Assembly (NCBI GenBank): GCA_015680685.1
Contig: MNCI01005348.1
Location: 5,950 to 69,949 of the forward strand
DNA: 64,000 nucleotides
DNA from: Gnetum montanum
Taxonomy: Eukaryota; Streptophyta; Gnetopsida; Gnetales; Gnetaceae
Direction: 5' to 3'
In this document: positions 12,806 through 24,447 of the stretch, piece by piece
Numbering within the stretch: the stretch's first letter is position 1
How the letters are laid out: each line of letters begins with the position of its first letter
Program-made: the position numbers and the translations under genes
Notes under the pieces: model-generated
What the model was told of the DNA's origin: nothing
The model's database searches: none
The model's input: only the letters and a program-made list of their open reading frames with translations

Positions 12806-13560
12806 AGGCATGTTTTCTAGTAATCTAGAGATAGAAATCAAGAAACTATATTGTAGATGATGCAAGATGTTGAATCTAGACTACTAAAGATACCCTTAAG
12901 TGCTAAAAAGCCATATAATATACCCAAGTCTATGACTTATGTAGAAAAATCCAAAGTAGCCAAAGTAGATACAGCATCACGTCCTTTTAATGGGTACTAC
13001 TAAAGAGCTAAAGAAGAATCCATCAAGAAAAGACATGAATTGACAGGTGGTTGTAAGAGAATTAGATGAAGTAGGATAATAGGGTAGAAAATCTAAAACA
13101 TTGATGATATACCTATAGTACAGGGCATGGCTAGATCCTAGAAAGCACATATTCTAACATAGATGAAGCACTTCATAACCTAGTGTTGGCACATTTTGGC
13201 CATTTCATGGAATAGACACATTGTGGGATCAGTTGCGATAAACTATTATAGAGGTGAGGATTACAGAAATAGTTACAATGAAAAGTTTTACTGTAGCCCC
13301 ATTTGAGTGGTTCTTTTAGAAGATGGAACCCTTCCATCTTCTGCCATCTTCTGTGTGGCATTCTCAATGCAAAAGATGTATGGTGTATTGACACTGGCTT
13401 CTCCTTCAACATGGATTTTGCTCTCTCTCTTCTAACCACATCTTGGTAGGAACTGTGCTTGGACATTCAACAAGGGAAGCTAAATCCAGAAATCATAGAC
13501 CCAAATGTACGAGAAGCAGTGGCCACAAAATTAAAAGCTGACCTAGAATAGGCAAACATA
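12806..13560. other. Unassigned stretch
   Basis: No gene recognised. The phrase AGGGCATGGCTA at about 13122 recurs at about 16938, hinting at a shared dispersed repeat. A - strand open frame at 13173-13466 has no motif I know. Confidence 0.3.
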
Positions 13561-13574
13561 CAAATGATACTGAT

Positions 13575-13905
13575 ATGCAAGGATGTTCTCCTCTTGTACT
13601 AATATCTACTACTGTTTTTGCTATGGAACCAATACAATTAAGATTCTGTTGTGGTTACTCATCTCCTACGCAGGATGGAATGATTGAAGACCTTGCCCTG
13701 ACTTTATCTCAGTTCTCGCTTTTTGGATCCCTATTTAATATCAGTGCTATGGGAGGTGCAGCTCTTAGTGAACACGTTGTTGATTATCTTGGAAGGAAAG
13801 CAGCTCTTTAATAGCCGTTATCCCAAATATACTGGTTGGATTCTCATTTCTCTTGCCAAGGCAAGGCTTACTTCCCTGTATTCTACATTTCATTTAATTA
13901 TTTAA
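13575..13905 (+). pseudogene. ERD6-like sugar transporter fragment
   Basis: ERD6-like proteins are 12-helix MFS monosaccharide transporters, mostly of the vacuole membrane. The + strand encodes the start of the membrane domain: VLISTTVFAM, then CGYSSPTQDGMIEDL, LTLSQFSLFGSLFN, AMGGAALSEHVVDYLGRKAAL. After a one-base frameshift at about 13811 comes GWILISLAK. The CGYSSPTQ and DYLGRKxAL motifs and the spacing are characteristic of the family. This is only about the first 100 residues of a protein of roughly 480, with no helices beyond the third visible. It is a pseudogene or captured exon; no flanking exons were found. Confidence 0.75.
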
Positions 13906-13954
13906 TGTTTCTGAGGGAAAAGTGGACAAAAATACAAATAATTTGAAATTTCTA

Positions 13955-14640
13955 CTACTCGAAAACCTCCAAGGCTATGTTGTTGCTACTAAGCTGGTTA
14001 AGACTTAGGGCACAGCCCTGGGCAACCACGATAAATGGCATGGCCCCGAAGGCCCCGTAACATGGATAATAGGTTCCAGCCCTCCACCAAAGCCATCGGC
14101 TGGACATGTACATGGAATACCTTATTGTCACATTTCCTGCAATTGTAGGCATTTTGTCTTGAAATCATGGAAAACTCCACCACCATAATTGCATTCAATG
14201 ATTTTCTCTAGTAGACGAGGTATACTGTCATTGCCGGAGGAGTGGCCGTAGTGTTTAGAGAGGCTCCAGAATCTAGCGTTGCACCGCATTGGGTTACCAG
14301 GCTCCATAGTGATGCTGAGTTTCTAGAGACTCATACATTTGGCTTTGGACCGCATTTTTGATATCGTAGCTAAGATTTCCAAACTTCTAGAGCTCATGCA
14401 TCTGTACTTAAATTTTTCCTGAGGAGGTTGTTTTGCCAGAGGAGTACGGCAGAGGTGGCACGTTTCCTAAGCTCCGCTCTCTGAGCCTTAACTTCTGCCG
14501 TTAATTGAAGAAACTGCTGAGTTTGGAGCATGGAGCCATGCCAGACCGAATAACCAATAGAATTAGTGCAACAAAATGGAATGAGCAACGACATCAAGAG
14601 CATCGAAGATGGAGGAGGCGTAACGCGGTAGGGCCTTATT
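13955..14640 (-). other. GC-richer patch with unassigned - strand open frames
   Basis: Clearly less AT-rich than both sides, like coding DNA. One - strand frame (14603-14394) begins with a hydrophobic stretch MLLMSLLIPFCC and continues with an amphipathic LTAEVKAQRAELRKRAT helix. A second (14198-13955) has a CRKC pair. I do not recognise either. It may be a host gene fragment or part of an unfamiliar transposon. Confidence 0.3.
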
Positions 14641-16440
14641 TTAGAATGGCATCCAATATTCTCTTTATTTAAAAATCATACAACATTTATTTTGGGTTTT
14701 GATATAAATTATTTAATTGCTAATGTAAGTTTGACAGCCCTTGGTTGTATACCAAGTATTAATATTGATTTAAAAATTTGTATATGCTAAGGATTTATAT
14801 TGGATAGGTATCCAATAGGACACTCGATCACCATAACTTTTATGTCTATAGTGGTAACTTTTTGTGGAAATTATAAACTCCTAGCCTTAATCCCATGATA
14901 TTTGTAACCACCACCAAGGCCACTTTTCAACTACAACCTCTTTATCTCCATAATGGCCACTTGTCAACTAAATGGGCCACTTGTCAACTACAACTTTTTT
15001 ATCTCCATGGTGACCACTTGGCAACTGAATGAAGACACTTGGCAACTAAAATGGGACACTTGTCAATTGTAGCCTTTTTATCTCTATGGTGGTTATATCC
15101 ACCCAAGATATTTTGTAACTTACCTAACTACCTTTGAACCCTATAAAAAGGCTTCAGGGGTCAAGGAGAAATATCATCACAAAGGAGACTTTTGGAGAAG
15201 ACACTTGATACATCAACCTTTGGAAGGCTACTAGCTAGCACTTGGGCTCTCACTTGGAGACACACTTTGGATTCCGAGAAGAGCTTGTAAGAAGAATTGT
15301 GAAAAATTGCTTGTAAGATGGCTTGCTAAAGAAAAGATTTCAGCCTCTTTGTCATAGTCCTGTGAGTTATGTTTTATTTTTATTTTATTTAAATTGTCTA
15401 GCTAGTGGTTTAGATAGTATCATCCTTGGCAAGTAATTTTGGGATTTTTAGATTGCACTTATTGTTCTTGTTGCCCGATAGAAAATTTCTATTAAAATTT
15501 TTCCATAGAAGAGTTGTGTTTGAAAGCCTTAAGAGCATTTTAGTAGTGGATTTGGTTATTGTGCAATGTATAAGAACTGCTATTGAGATCATTGTAAGAG
15601 AGCTGCTGCTTGTAGTCATGCCGTTGAACGATTCAATAGTCAAGAGGGTTCAGAAAATCTTTGGTATTTTGATGGGACCAAAATAGCTTTATTTTATCTT
15701 TAAAGTGAATCTCTGTGGTATTTCAATCAGAAATTGTCAAGTCTTTTGAAGGTTCTGTTGAATGCAATTGTTGACATCCTTTATCTAGCCAAAATGCAGT
15801 CTTGTACGTGGTAGTTTACGCAGCAATTTTTTGGTAGCATAGTAGGATTGTCTTGAAGAAATTGCTTATTTGAGCCTTGGAAGTTTGAACAATTCGTAGT
15901 TACTGAATTTTGGATAGCTTTATTGCGAAGTGTTTACTCGTGTAATTTTACCTTGTTTAAATATTTGAGGTCCACGCAAATTTGCTTTCTTTTCTGTCTA
16001 TTTCCATCGAATCTTGCTCTATTTCTAGTTTTCTTGTGGAACTATCTCTTTCTCTGGGAAGAATTAGAAGTAGATTCACAAATTTGTGCTCAAACATTTT
16101 TGTAAAATTTTATTTGTTACAAGTAGGTATTATAAGGACCACGTAGACTAGGCAATTGAACAAAATAGGAACTCTCAACAACTTACAGTACTTGGCAAAG
16201 TTGGCTGAATCTCTTTAAGATAAGTCATTTGTAGTTTACACACAACGCAATCATTTCATATTTCACAACCGCACACCGCAACAGCATACACACATACTCA
16301 CATTAACTACTGAGTCTATTTGGAGGTATCTAGGCCTTGGTATTGCCAAAGACCAGCAGGCACCTAAATCCCATTCGAGGACACTCGTTGGTGATCACAT
16401 CCCAAACGGTCACCAACACCTAGTTAATTTTCACAATCAC
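14641..16440 (+). repeat. LTR-like segment with tandem motif and TATA box
   Basis: No gene. At 14920-15095 the phrase CACTTGTCAACTA or close variants recurs about six times, partly alternating with TTTATCTCCATGGTG. Just downstream CTATAAAAAGG (15141-15151) is a good TATA box followed by a purine-rich leader. This layout is usual for the U3/R region of an LTR. No second copy exists in the window, so solo LTR is a guess and its limits are not fixed. Confidence 0.4.
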
Positions 16441-17343
16441 ATCCTTGTTGGTGTAAAGTAGAGATGCTCATTTGGCCTCATCAATGTAGAGCATAAAAAA
16501 GAGAAAAGAACAAAGAAAGAAAGGAAGATAGTAGAAAGTGAAAAATAGATAGCAATAAAAAAGTAGGGGTAGAATGTTAATGACATTGCTAGTACACTAG
16601 CGGTGGGATTCTTTTTCATAGAAGTGGAACATACCTAGATGCCTAAAGTCAACCTCTCCCTTACCTCACTCATATGCAAACTTCACACTTCTTACATCAT
16701 TCTACATGTAACACGTCCTCAATGCACTAGCGAATAGACACTCTTTTAGCCTCACTAATGTTGAATATAAAGAGCAATGGAAATACATTAGAAGAGGAGA
16801 TGAAAAGAAGAAGAAAGAAATATATTACAGGAGAGTAGAAATTGTAGTATGAAAAAGTAGAAAATAAAAAAGCAAATGGAGTAAAGAGAATATCAGCCAT
16901 TACCCTTGTCATGAGAATGACACTATGCCATAGATGTAGGGCATGGCTAAATCTTGCACATTATATGGATGAAAATGATGCCATATGTATATATCAAAGT
17001 AAATTCCTCCTTGTTCCACTCAATAATATGCTCAATCATAGCCTCACATGAAGCTACAAGATATTTAGTCATTCAAAAACATTACTAGTTAGGCTAAGCA
17101 TATAGAGTAAAATGGGATAAATATCATAGGAAAATAGAAAGAGAAATAGGTCAAAAAATATTAGAATATGAGATAGAAAGGGGGTGAAAAATATTACAAG
17201 AAAAATAGGGTTTAGAGAAAACCTCTTATCTTGACGTAGCATGCATCTCATCCTAGTAGAAATGAAGTAATGAAAAGCAAATTATCACTAGGAGAACACT
17301 CGTTTGATCTCAAATAGCTAGTATTTTTAATGTTATAGCATGG
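16441..17343. repeat. Purine-rich near-repeats, 3' flank of Tat-2
   Basis: Three loosely similar units (about 16460, 16730 and 17090) combine a GGCCTCAT or AGCCTCACT phrase with long AG-rich tracts and short phrases such as ATGACA. It follows the Tat-2 integrase in element sense, so it should include the 3' untranslated region and perhaps the 3' LTR. I could not match it to any 5' LTR. Confidence 0.35.
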
Positions 17344-18500
17344 CTACATGTACCAGCACTTTAGGTAGCTTCTATTGGCAAGATCTAGAAACTAATATCC
17401 TTCTAGATTAGATAGAATGTAGGCACCATGTTTTAAAGACTGAACCACCAAAAAAGGACCTTGCTAGTTGGGAGAAAACTTTGTGTCTCTAGAGTTTAAA
17501 TAATGATGAAGAACTAGATCACCCTCATAAATTTCTCTATCTCAAATATATCTAGAATGGTGGTGTTGAATATCTACTTAATATTGATGCAAGTGACAAA
17601 AAGTAGCTTGTTGATGTTCTTTGAGAGCATTTAACTTATTGCATTGCATCCTATTTTTGTCCTAATTTAAATACTAATCATGTAGAGAAACTTAAAAAGA
17701 TGGGATATAAAGCTCAACTAGTATAATTTCCTCTAACCAATTGTTTAGGAAATAGGGAGTGCAACCAGTAGTTGTATACAAAGTGGTATGATAAACCCAA
17801 AGGACATAGATCAGTTGTGTATGATAATTACATTAGGGGTTATTGACCATGGTATGGAGGACGAGAATAAGATTTTTATTAGTAGACTCAACCTAAACAT
17901 TAGTCTAAGGATAGTAATGTAATGAAAAGAATTGGATGATGTGATATACGAAACAAAAATCAACTACCTCTTTACTTTTGAATTGAGGTTCATTGTAGTT
18001 ACAATTTGTAGAGAGACACTAAATTGAGTGATTATGTGATCAAGAATGAAGCTATAGATAAATAGAATTCTCTAGAATCCAAAGGAATAGACTCTACTCA
18101 CTTAGTAAATTATTACATAGTAGTTAGAATGAATTAGTCTCTAGCATATGAAGAAGGGCTAATAGCACCAATAAGATCTAAACCCCCTTTTTAAAATGAC
18201 CATATGATCTAGACATGTTAAGCTATTATGAAGGAACATAGATAAGAGAGCCATGTCTTTGATAAGTGTCACATGTTATAAATAGGTGATAAGAATCTTT
18301 GGCTAAGGTTGAACACCAATAGCTTAAAGAAATGATGTGAGTAGCTAAGGAACACAACCCTAAGTATCCACCACAAACTCTTGAGTAAACCTAATTAAAG
18401 ATTATCTTAAAATCTACATGATTATTTCAATGTAGATGAAAACCCATAGAAGAAACTCAATAAAGGATGTTAAGATTTACTAATCATAATTATCAGTTAT
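17344..18500 (-). pseudogene. Tat-2 integrase remnant
   Basis: The - strand shows the core around the catalytic Glu (FFSLHYYP, stop, TNV, stop, VESTNKNLI, at about 17850-17960). The usual form is YYPQxNGQVExTNK, so both stops replace Gln and both are TAG. The C-terminal domain follows with YEGDLVLHHYLNSRDTKFSPN and QGPFLVVQSLKHGAYILSN. Pol ends with RSYLK and a stop at 17344-17346, matching the YHTYLKPYYI ending of Tat-3. The first catalytic Asp region (about 18100-18250) is too decayed to read with confidence. Confidence 0.75.
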
Positions 18501-18539
18501 TCTTACATAAGGCATTCTTTTGAGCAAGTGTAAGATAAC

Positions 18540-19600
18540 CAAGAATTTTTCTAGTTGTAAGAGAGTGAAGTAGATCAACATATTGTTGATTATCATCTTC
18601 CATATTAATAGTGCTTACTAATACATTAAGGGATTGCATAACAAGTGTTAAGAAAACTAATTCGACGAGTTGATCTCATAGAGTAGAAGGATTATATTGG
18701 ATGGAAAAAGTTGCTAATGCATCAACTAGCATGTTTTTAAAACATGGTATGTGGGTCAAAGTATGAGTAAAGAAGGAAAATATGATAAGTCCCTTAGGTA
18801 TTTGTAGGTAAGAAACTAAGTGAGGAGCCTTATAATCATAGTCATAATTAACTTCATTTATGATGAGCTAGGAGTCTTCATAAATAGTAATAGTTTTGAC
18901 TTGATTTTTCAAAGTTAGTAGAAGATCTTTTATTAGAGCTTTGTATCCAACTACACTATTAGTACAAGGGAAATCAAGCTTGTAAGCCTAATAAAGAACT
19001 TGTTTGGTAGAAATGATAAGGACATAAGCTATAATAGATTTGAGGGAAGTGTATGCTTCATTGAAATAAAGGATAGTATATAAATCCTTTACATCAACAT
19101 ATAATCTATAAATAACATTGATTGTTTCTAAAGAAGAGATGAGATCAACTATATCTTAACTTTTGATTGATTTTTGAGATAGAAAACAAAGATAAAACTC
19201 TATAAGAAAATTTTTTTAGTGAGCTAGGTGATGGTGGTTAGAAGGATTATTAGAAATGATTTTAAGAATGTTATCTTTACAAATAACAAAGACCTTAACA
19301 TTTAGGAGATAGTGTTTCCACTCTTAGAGAGTGAAGACAAAAATTATGCAAGAAATTTTAATGTTTAAGTACGTAGTCTCATAGTCTAGAAAAGGATAAG
19401 ATATGTAGTATATAAGAAGTTCAACTCCATCTTCCCATCTTTGAGAAAGCAGGCTAGATATGGAATGGTTAGATTTGGAAAGATAAAGGTAAAATAATTG
19501 GTTAAATTATGGAGTGTGAAGAATGGAAAGAATGATTAAGGCTTGTTTGATAGAATCAAAGGCCTTTTGAGATTCCTCATACTAGATTAAAGAGGTTTAT
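18540..19600 (-). pseudogene. Tat-2 RNase H and additional (archaeal-type) RNase H remnant
   Basis: Tat elements carry a second RNase H domain between the first one and the integrase. At about 18980 downward the - strand reads TNSVVGYKALIKDLLL, then KTITIYEDS (the GDSxLI motif). It ends in HIPCFKNMLVDALATF, equivalent to HVPRxxNxxADALA. The first RNase H lies upstream (about 19.1-19.6 kb) and is poorly preserved. Stops and frameshifts are frequent. Confidence 0.65.
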
Positions 19601-19967
19601 TTACAAAGAAAATGATTTAAAGGATGCAGGTGATCAATGAAATTGAAAATAAATTGATGGATCAATTAAATATGACCTTATAGAATAAACATATCTTGAA
19701 TGTCTTTAGCTGGTAGAAGATCTAGAATAGCTTTAACCTTGTTACGGTTAACAACTATATCATCTTGAGAAATAAGGAAACCCAATAGTTTACTTGTAAG
19801 AACCCTAAAAATTCATTTCTTAGGACTGAGATGTAGGTTAAACTTGTCGTAGAGAGTTAGAACTTAGTCTAATTTAAAAACATTATTAGTTACTAAGGTG
19901 GATTTGATGGCTAAATTTTCAACATAATCATCAACTATTTCAAACATCATATATTTGAAGATGAAAT
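19600..19967 (-). pseudogene. Tat-2 reverse transcriptase, C-terminal half
   Basis: From 19962 downward the - strand gives IFKYMMFEIVDDYVENLAIKS. The active-site box YVDD has become YVEN, with both catalytic Asp lost. KFNLHLSPKK, LGFLISQDDIVVNRNKVKAIL and LPAKDIQDM follow. It joins directly to the N-terminal half at 25688 once Copia-A is removed. Target bases GAAAT (19963-19967) and GAAAG (25688-25692) mark the insertion point. Confidence 0.8.
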
Positions 19968-21189
19968 AAAACCTAAGAAAAATGGAGAACAAGGATGCTT
20001 GTGTGGTTGTTGCAATTGTAGGTAAAGAACTTAGATTTGGACAAAAGGAGAGCTCAAAAAAGAAGGACATATACAAGGTCTCAAGGAAGAATTTGGGAGT
20101 TTAAACTGCATGGACAAGGAATGAAGAACTCAAAGCTCAACTCTGGTGGTCAAAGGAAAAACTTAGTATTAAAGAATTTACTAAAGAAAAATGTCTCCAA
20201 GAAACATTAGATGTTTCCCATTAAGTGAAGATGTATCTCAATAGTAGTAGACATCTTGGTTGAAGAATAGAAGGATTAGTGAGGATGTATTGAAGAAACA
20301 ACAATAGTTTACTATCAAGAAAAGACATTTCCATGATGATGAAGTTGTCTTGGTTGAGTTGAAGTTTTCTTAGAAGAAGATGTCTCCCAAAAATAATAGA
20401 TGTCTTCATGAAGCTGTCTCCTCAAAGATGTCTTCCTTGTGAAGAAGACATCTCTCCCAAATGGAAGCTTGAGGTATAAAGATGTCTCAATCTTAAAGAA
20501 GACATCTCTAGTGATCATTAGATAGTTGTTGCATGAAATCTGAGGTGATTTTGGAAACATCTAGGCTATAAGAAGACTTCATTCTCTTGGGGAAAGAGTA
20601 AGTTTTGAATGCAAAATAAGTATCAACATCAAGCAATCATTGTGCATATTATTCAATTGTATTTATGTTGCTCATTGTAAAATTTTTTGTACTATTATAA
20701 GAAATCTATTATGTTGTACCTCAAATTACAAGGACCAAAAAACTAGTTACATCCTTTCCTTGTAATTTGTTTTCTCTTTTTTTCCCTATGGGGTTGATGG
20801 GATACTTGTACAAGGACATCATCCTTAAGCTTATTGGGATCCTATCGTATTGAGTGTTGGTGTAGTGCCACAACACTCTAGATAAAATCCCAAGTTATGA
20901 AGGTTGTGGAATCCTAGAAACCACATTCCAAGCTTGTCGGGACCTTCTGGGTTTGAGTGGATTTGTGGCATTGAATCACTCCAAAGCAAAGCTTCGAGCT
21001 TGTACAAGGTGTGGTACCCTTCAAACATATTTTTAGAGCAATAAGGTATAGAGGTATGCTAGTGAACTACCCTTTGAGTATGGACTACCCAAGTTGGGAA
21101 ACCACGTTAAATTTGGTGTGTGCTCTAGTTAATTAATTTTTAATTTGAGAAACTTATTCATCCTCCCCTTCTAAGTTCAATGATCCTCA
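19968..21189 (+). repeat. Copia-A 5' LTR
   Basis: Aligns by eye with 24468-25687. Ends in AATCCTCA. The following GTAGTATCAAATC (about 21191-21203) is a decayed initiator-Met tRNA primer site (usual TGGTATCAGAG). Contains a dense block of AGATGTCT/AGACATCT motifs at about 20185-20525. Confidence 0.8.
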
Positions 21190-21241
21190 AGTAGTATCAA
21201 ATCCTAGTACTTTTCTTCATCATTAATATCAAGAGTGGACA

Positions 21242-22760
21242 ATGGAGCAGACATCTTATACCAAGACACTAATGTTTGATGGATTCAACTTTGCCTTTTG
21301 GAAAGTTAGAATGCAAGGATTCAGTGAATCTATGGAGTTTGAAGTTTGGGAGTCCATCCTTGAAGGTTACATGTTGCCCATTGATAGTTCCAATAAAAAC
21401 ATTAAGCCTTGCAAAAAATGGAGTCAAGAAGAAAAAGATAAGTTTATGTTTGACTCAAAAGCAAACAATTGTTTATATTTTTCTTTAAATAAATCTAGGT
21501 TTAATAGAGTAGGTGGATGCAAAACGGCCAATGAAATTTGGCAAACATTAGAGGCTACTTATGAGGAAACCTCAACTATTAAAAAATCTAAATTATTAGT
21601 TTTAAAAAAAATATATGATAAGCTCAAAATAAGAGAAGGTGAGGAAATAAGAGATTATTTTTCTAGAGCCAATGGCCTTGTTGTGGCCATTAGATGTACT
21701 AGCAAAAATCTACAAGAGAGTGATGTCATTATTAAAATGATCAAAGCACTCTAGTAGTCAAAGTTTAGATCCATGAAAAACCCATCACTTTAAAGAATGC
21801 CTCCAAGGAGAAGGAGCTCAATGAACGTGATGAGGGAAGAAAAGATTAGATTGCCTTTCTCTCAAGGAAGCTACAACAATTAATAGAAAGGAGAAGTATG
21901 GGCTCAACTTAGAAAAGGTCTAATTTCTTTAAAGGTAAAGAAAGAGGTAAAAAAATTTTCAATTCTAACTTATATTTCTCTTCTATAGAATGTTGGGTTT
22001 GAGGAGGAAGAGGACATATGGCCTTTGAATGTCCTAGAAATAGTAGGGTACAACCAAAGAATAGATCCAATGATGAAAAATCGAAAAAGACCAACTTCTA
22101 TACAACTTGGAATGATGGTGAGCAGAGTGAAGAGGAAGTAGATGACTCTATCAAAGATTCTTGAGTCATATGCATTGCTCTAACAAAGGAAAATTTTCCT
22201 CAAGATTCTAATGACCTGCAAGGTAAAAATGATGAAAGATATAGTGAATTATGAGAAGATATTCTCATCCTTCATTACTTAATTAGAAAGGTAAAGAAAT
22301 TTTTGAATAAAAAATTGATGTAGTTGACACTGAGTTAAAAAGAGAGATCGCATACATAAGAGCTGAGATTCAACAACTAACCCATTTAAATGCGGATTGC
22401 AAAGATTTTCTAGGAGAAGAAATTCATGAAAGATAACCTAAGGAAGAAAGTGAAGAAAAATTCTCTCTAAAGGATACAAGCTCAAGCTCAAGCTCAAACA
22501 CCAGCATGATTAGGTTTGGTAATGTCCTTCATGAGGAAAATAATTTATTTGTTTTCACAAATTATGGTAGTAAAAAAAACTTTTTATTCTCATAATAATG
22601 AAAATAAGATTGATGCTTGGTCTTATCAAAAAGGTTTTGGCAAAGATATTTTGTAGAAAACAACAACTAAAAATGAAAATAAGTGGAAAATTGAAAATTT
22701 CCTCAAAGATACAAATGATACAATAAGTGATCAAGAAGAACATAAACAATTAGATTCACC
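21242..22760 (+). pseudogene. Copia-A gag (UBN2-type) with zinc knuckle
   Basis: Copia Gag packages element RNA. The ATG at 21242 opens a 170-codon frame with MFDGFNFAFWKVRMQGF, EIWQTLEATYEETSTIKKSK, LLVLKKIYDKLKIREGEE and a YFSRAN segment. These are the hallmarks of the UBN2/DUF4219 region of plant Copia Gags. Two TAG codons end the frame at about 21752. Downstream a CCHC knuckle is recognisable (ECWV, stop, GGRGHMAFEC, about 21990-22035), with its second Cys changed to TGA. Further on, poorly preserved charged sequence runs to about 22760. The start is chosen because the same ATG context (ATGGA...ACATCxTATAC) is kept in Copia-B at 33070. Confidence 0.85.
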
Positions 22761-24447
22761 ATAAAAAATTTCTAATTAAAAAAAAAACCAAAAGGTATGG
22801 AGGTACTTCACGATAGAGGACCTCATCTCAAACTTCATTAGTCTTCTTCCTCTCAATTGCAAGAAAGGAAATTCAAGGTAAGTTTATCTTGCTAAATTTT
22901 ATAAAGTCTAAATTTCTTTTTATATACATGAAATGTTTTCTCTAGATCAACTATTATAGGAGATTTTTTCTTGAATAGTTATTTATATTATCCTTTATGT
23001 ACATATAAGCATGATTTATGGAAGTTTGTGATTTGGTAGTTATAATGAATTTATTAGGTACTTATTTTGGTTGCATTTAAATTCACGATTCCTAAGATAT
23101 TTATTTTGAATATTCAAGATTTTGAACTAGTTTCTTTGATAAAAATCATGAATATTTTGAAGAAACATTTTAGAGAAATAATCAGTCCTATTAATAGGAG
23201 ACTTTAGTGTCCACGTTGATTTGCAAGATTGGTACTTTAATGAAACAAGATTGAGTTGAATCAAAAGGAAGCTTTAGAGTCTAGACATATGTAGGGGAAG
23301 TAGGTACCTATAATTAATTATTGTCCAAGAGGCCACTGGTGTAGTAGAAGTCCTTTGATGCTTTTACCAAAATGTACTCAAGTAGCAAAACTTCATTTTC
23401 ACTAGTAATATTTTACGATTTTTATCTAAAGAATATCTTTCTTGGTAAATGATCCTGAAAATTTTATGACCTTACTTGTGAGCTCTTTTGGTTATATTTA
23501 TTTTTTAAGTACTTAAGATCCTTACTACAAATATGTGATGAGAAGTACTCACCTTTGAATATCTCAAGTACTCTCATTGGTACTAGAAATGATGCTCCTA
23601 ATTTCTTTTCATAAGTCATGAGGTGTATATATATATATAGGTACTTTTTTATATGTTTGGTTGCTCTTTTGACACATTTAGCATCATAAGATAGGTTTCT
23701 TATCTACTTTGGAGTATTATGATCATCTATCTTATGTTAATATGTGCTTCAAGTTATGGGGTGTTAGGTCTAATAATAGGTGCTTACAAGAAGGGTTATT
23801 TGGTACTATCAAGACTTTGTTTTTGTTAATACAAGGTGATTGTGACTTTTGTAAACATGTGAAAAAATCATCTTTACTAAATGTAGTGAGTTAAACCTTC
23901 TTATATATTTTAATATGTATAGTTTCAATCTAGAGTTTCTATTTAATTGATTGATTACTATATATGGCTCCTTGGTCTAGCAATAGGTTTGTTGCTCTAG
24001 GATATCCATTGAACATCCTAGATTAGTTGTGCAAATGAAAGGCTGATCTTTGATCCAAACTATCTTACTTTATCAACTCCATGGAATGAATAAGATGTGC
24101 ATTTTGCAAACTAGAATATCTAAATGTTATGCACATTTATACTATGAATCATTATTGCTAATGCTTGAACAAGATTCCTTTACTAAAGATCCATTCATGA
24201 GGAGTGATTCATATGTAATGGCTTTCAATAACTATTTTTTTTACAATGATATATCCTCCTAGCAAAATGTTTACTTCTTTGAAATATGACTCCATCATTC
24301 CCTTTTTGTTCATGTCCAAAATGGGGAAGAAGTGAAGTGCTTATGTATATTGTAATTAGACTAACCCATTTATGTATTTTTTGAGGTATATTGTGATTAG
24401 AATAATCCATTTTCTTAAGTTTTGGATATTACAAAAATGGGAAATAT
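22761..24447 (+). other. Copia-A 3' noncoding region with polypurine tracts
   Basis: No gene. The phrase GAGGACCTCATCTCAAAC (about 22820) is shared with Copia-B at about 38600. Two G-rich purine tracts occur: AAAATGGGGAAGAAG at about 24320 and AAAAATGGGAAA at about 24433. The second is next to the 3' LTR and is the likely plus-strand primer. Confidence 0.55.

Noticed and set aside
13998-14198. CRKC-containing frame as a Yippee-like protein
   Set aside because: Only one Cys pair; the second CxxC and the surrounding conserved residues are missing.
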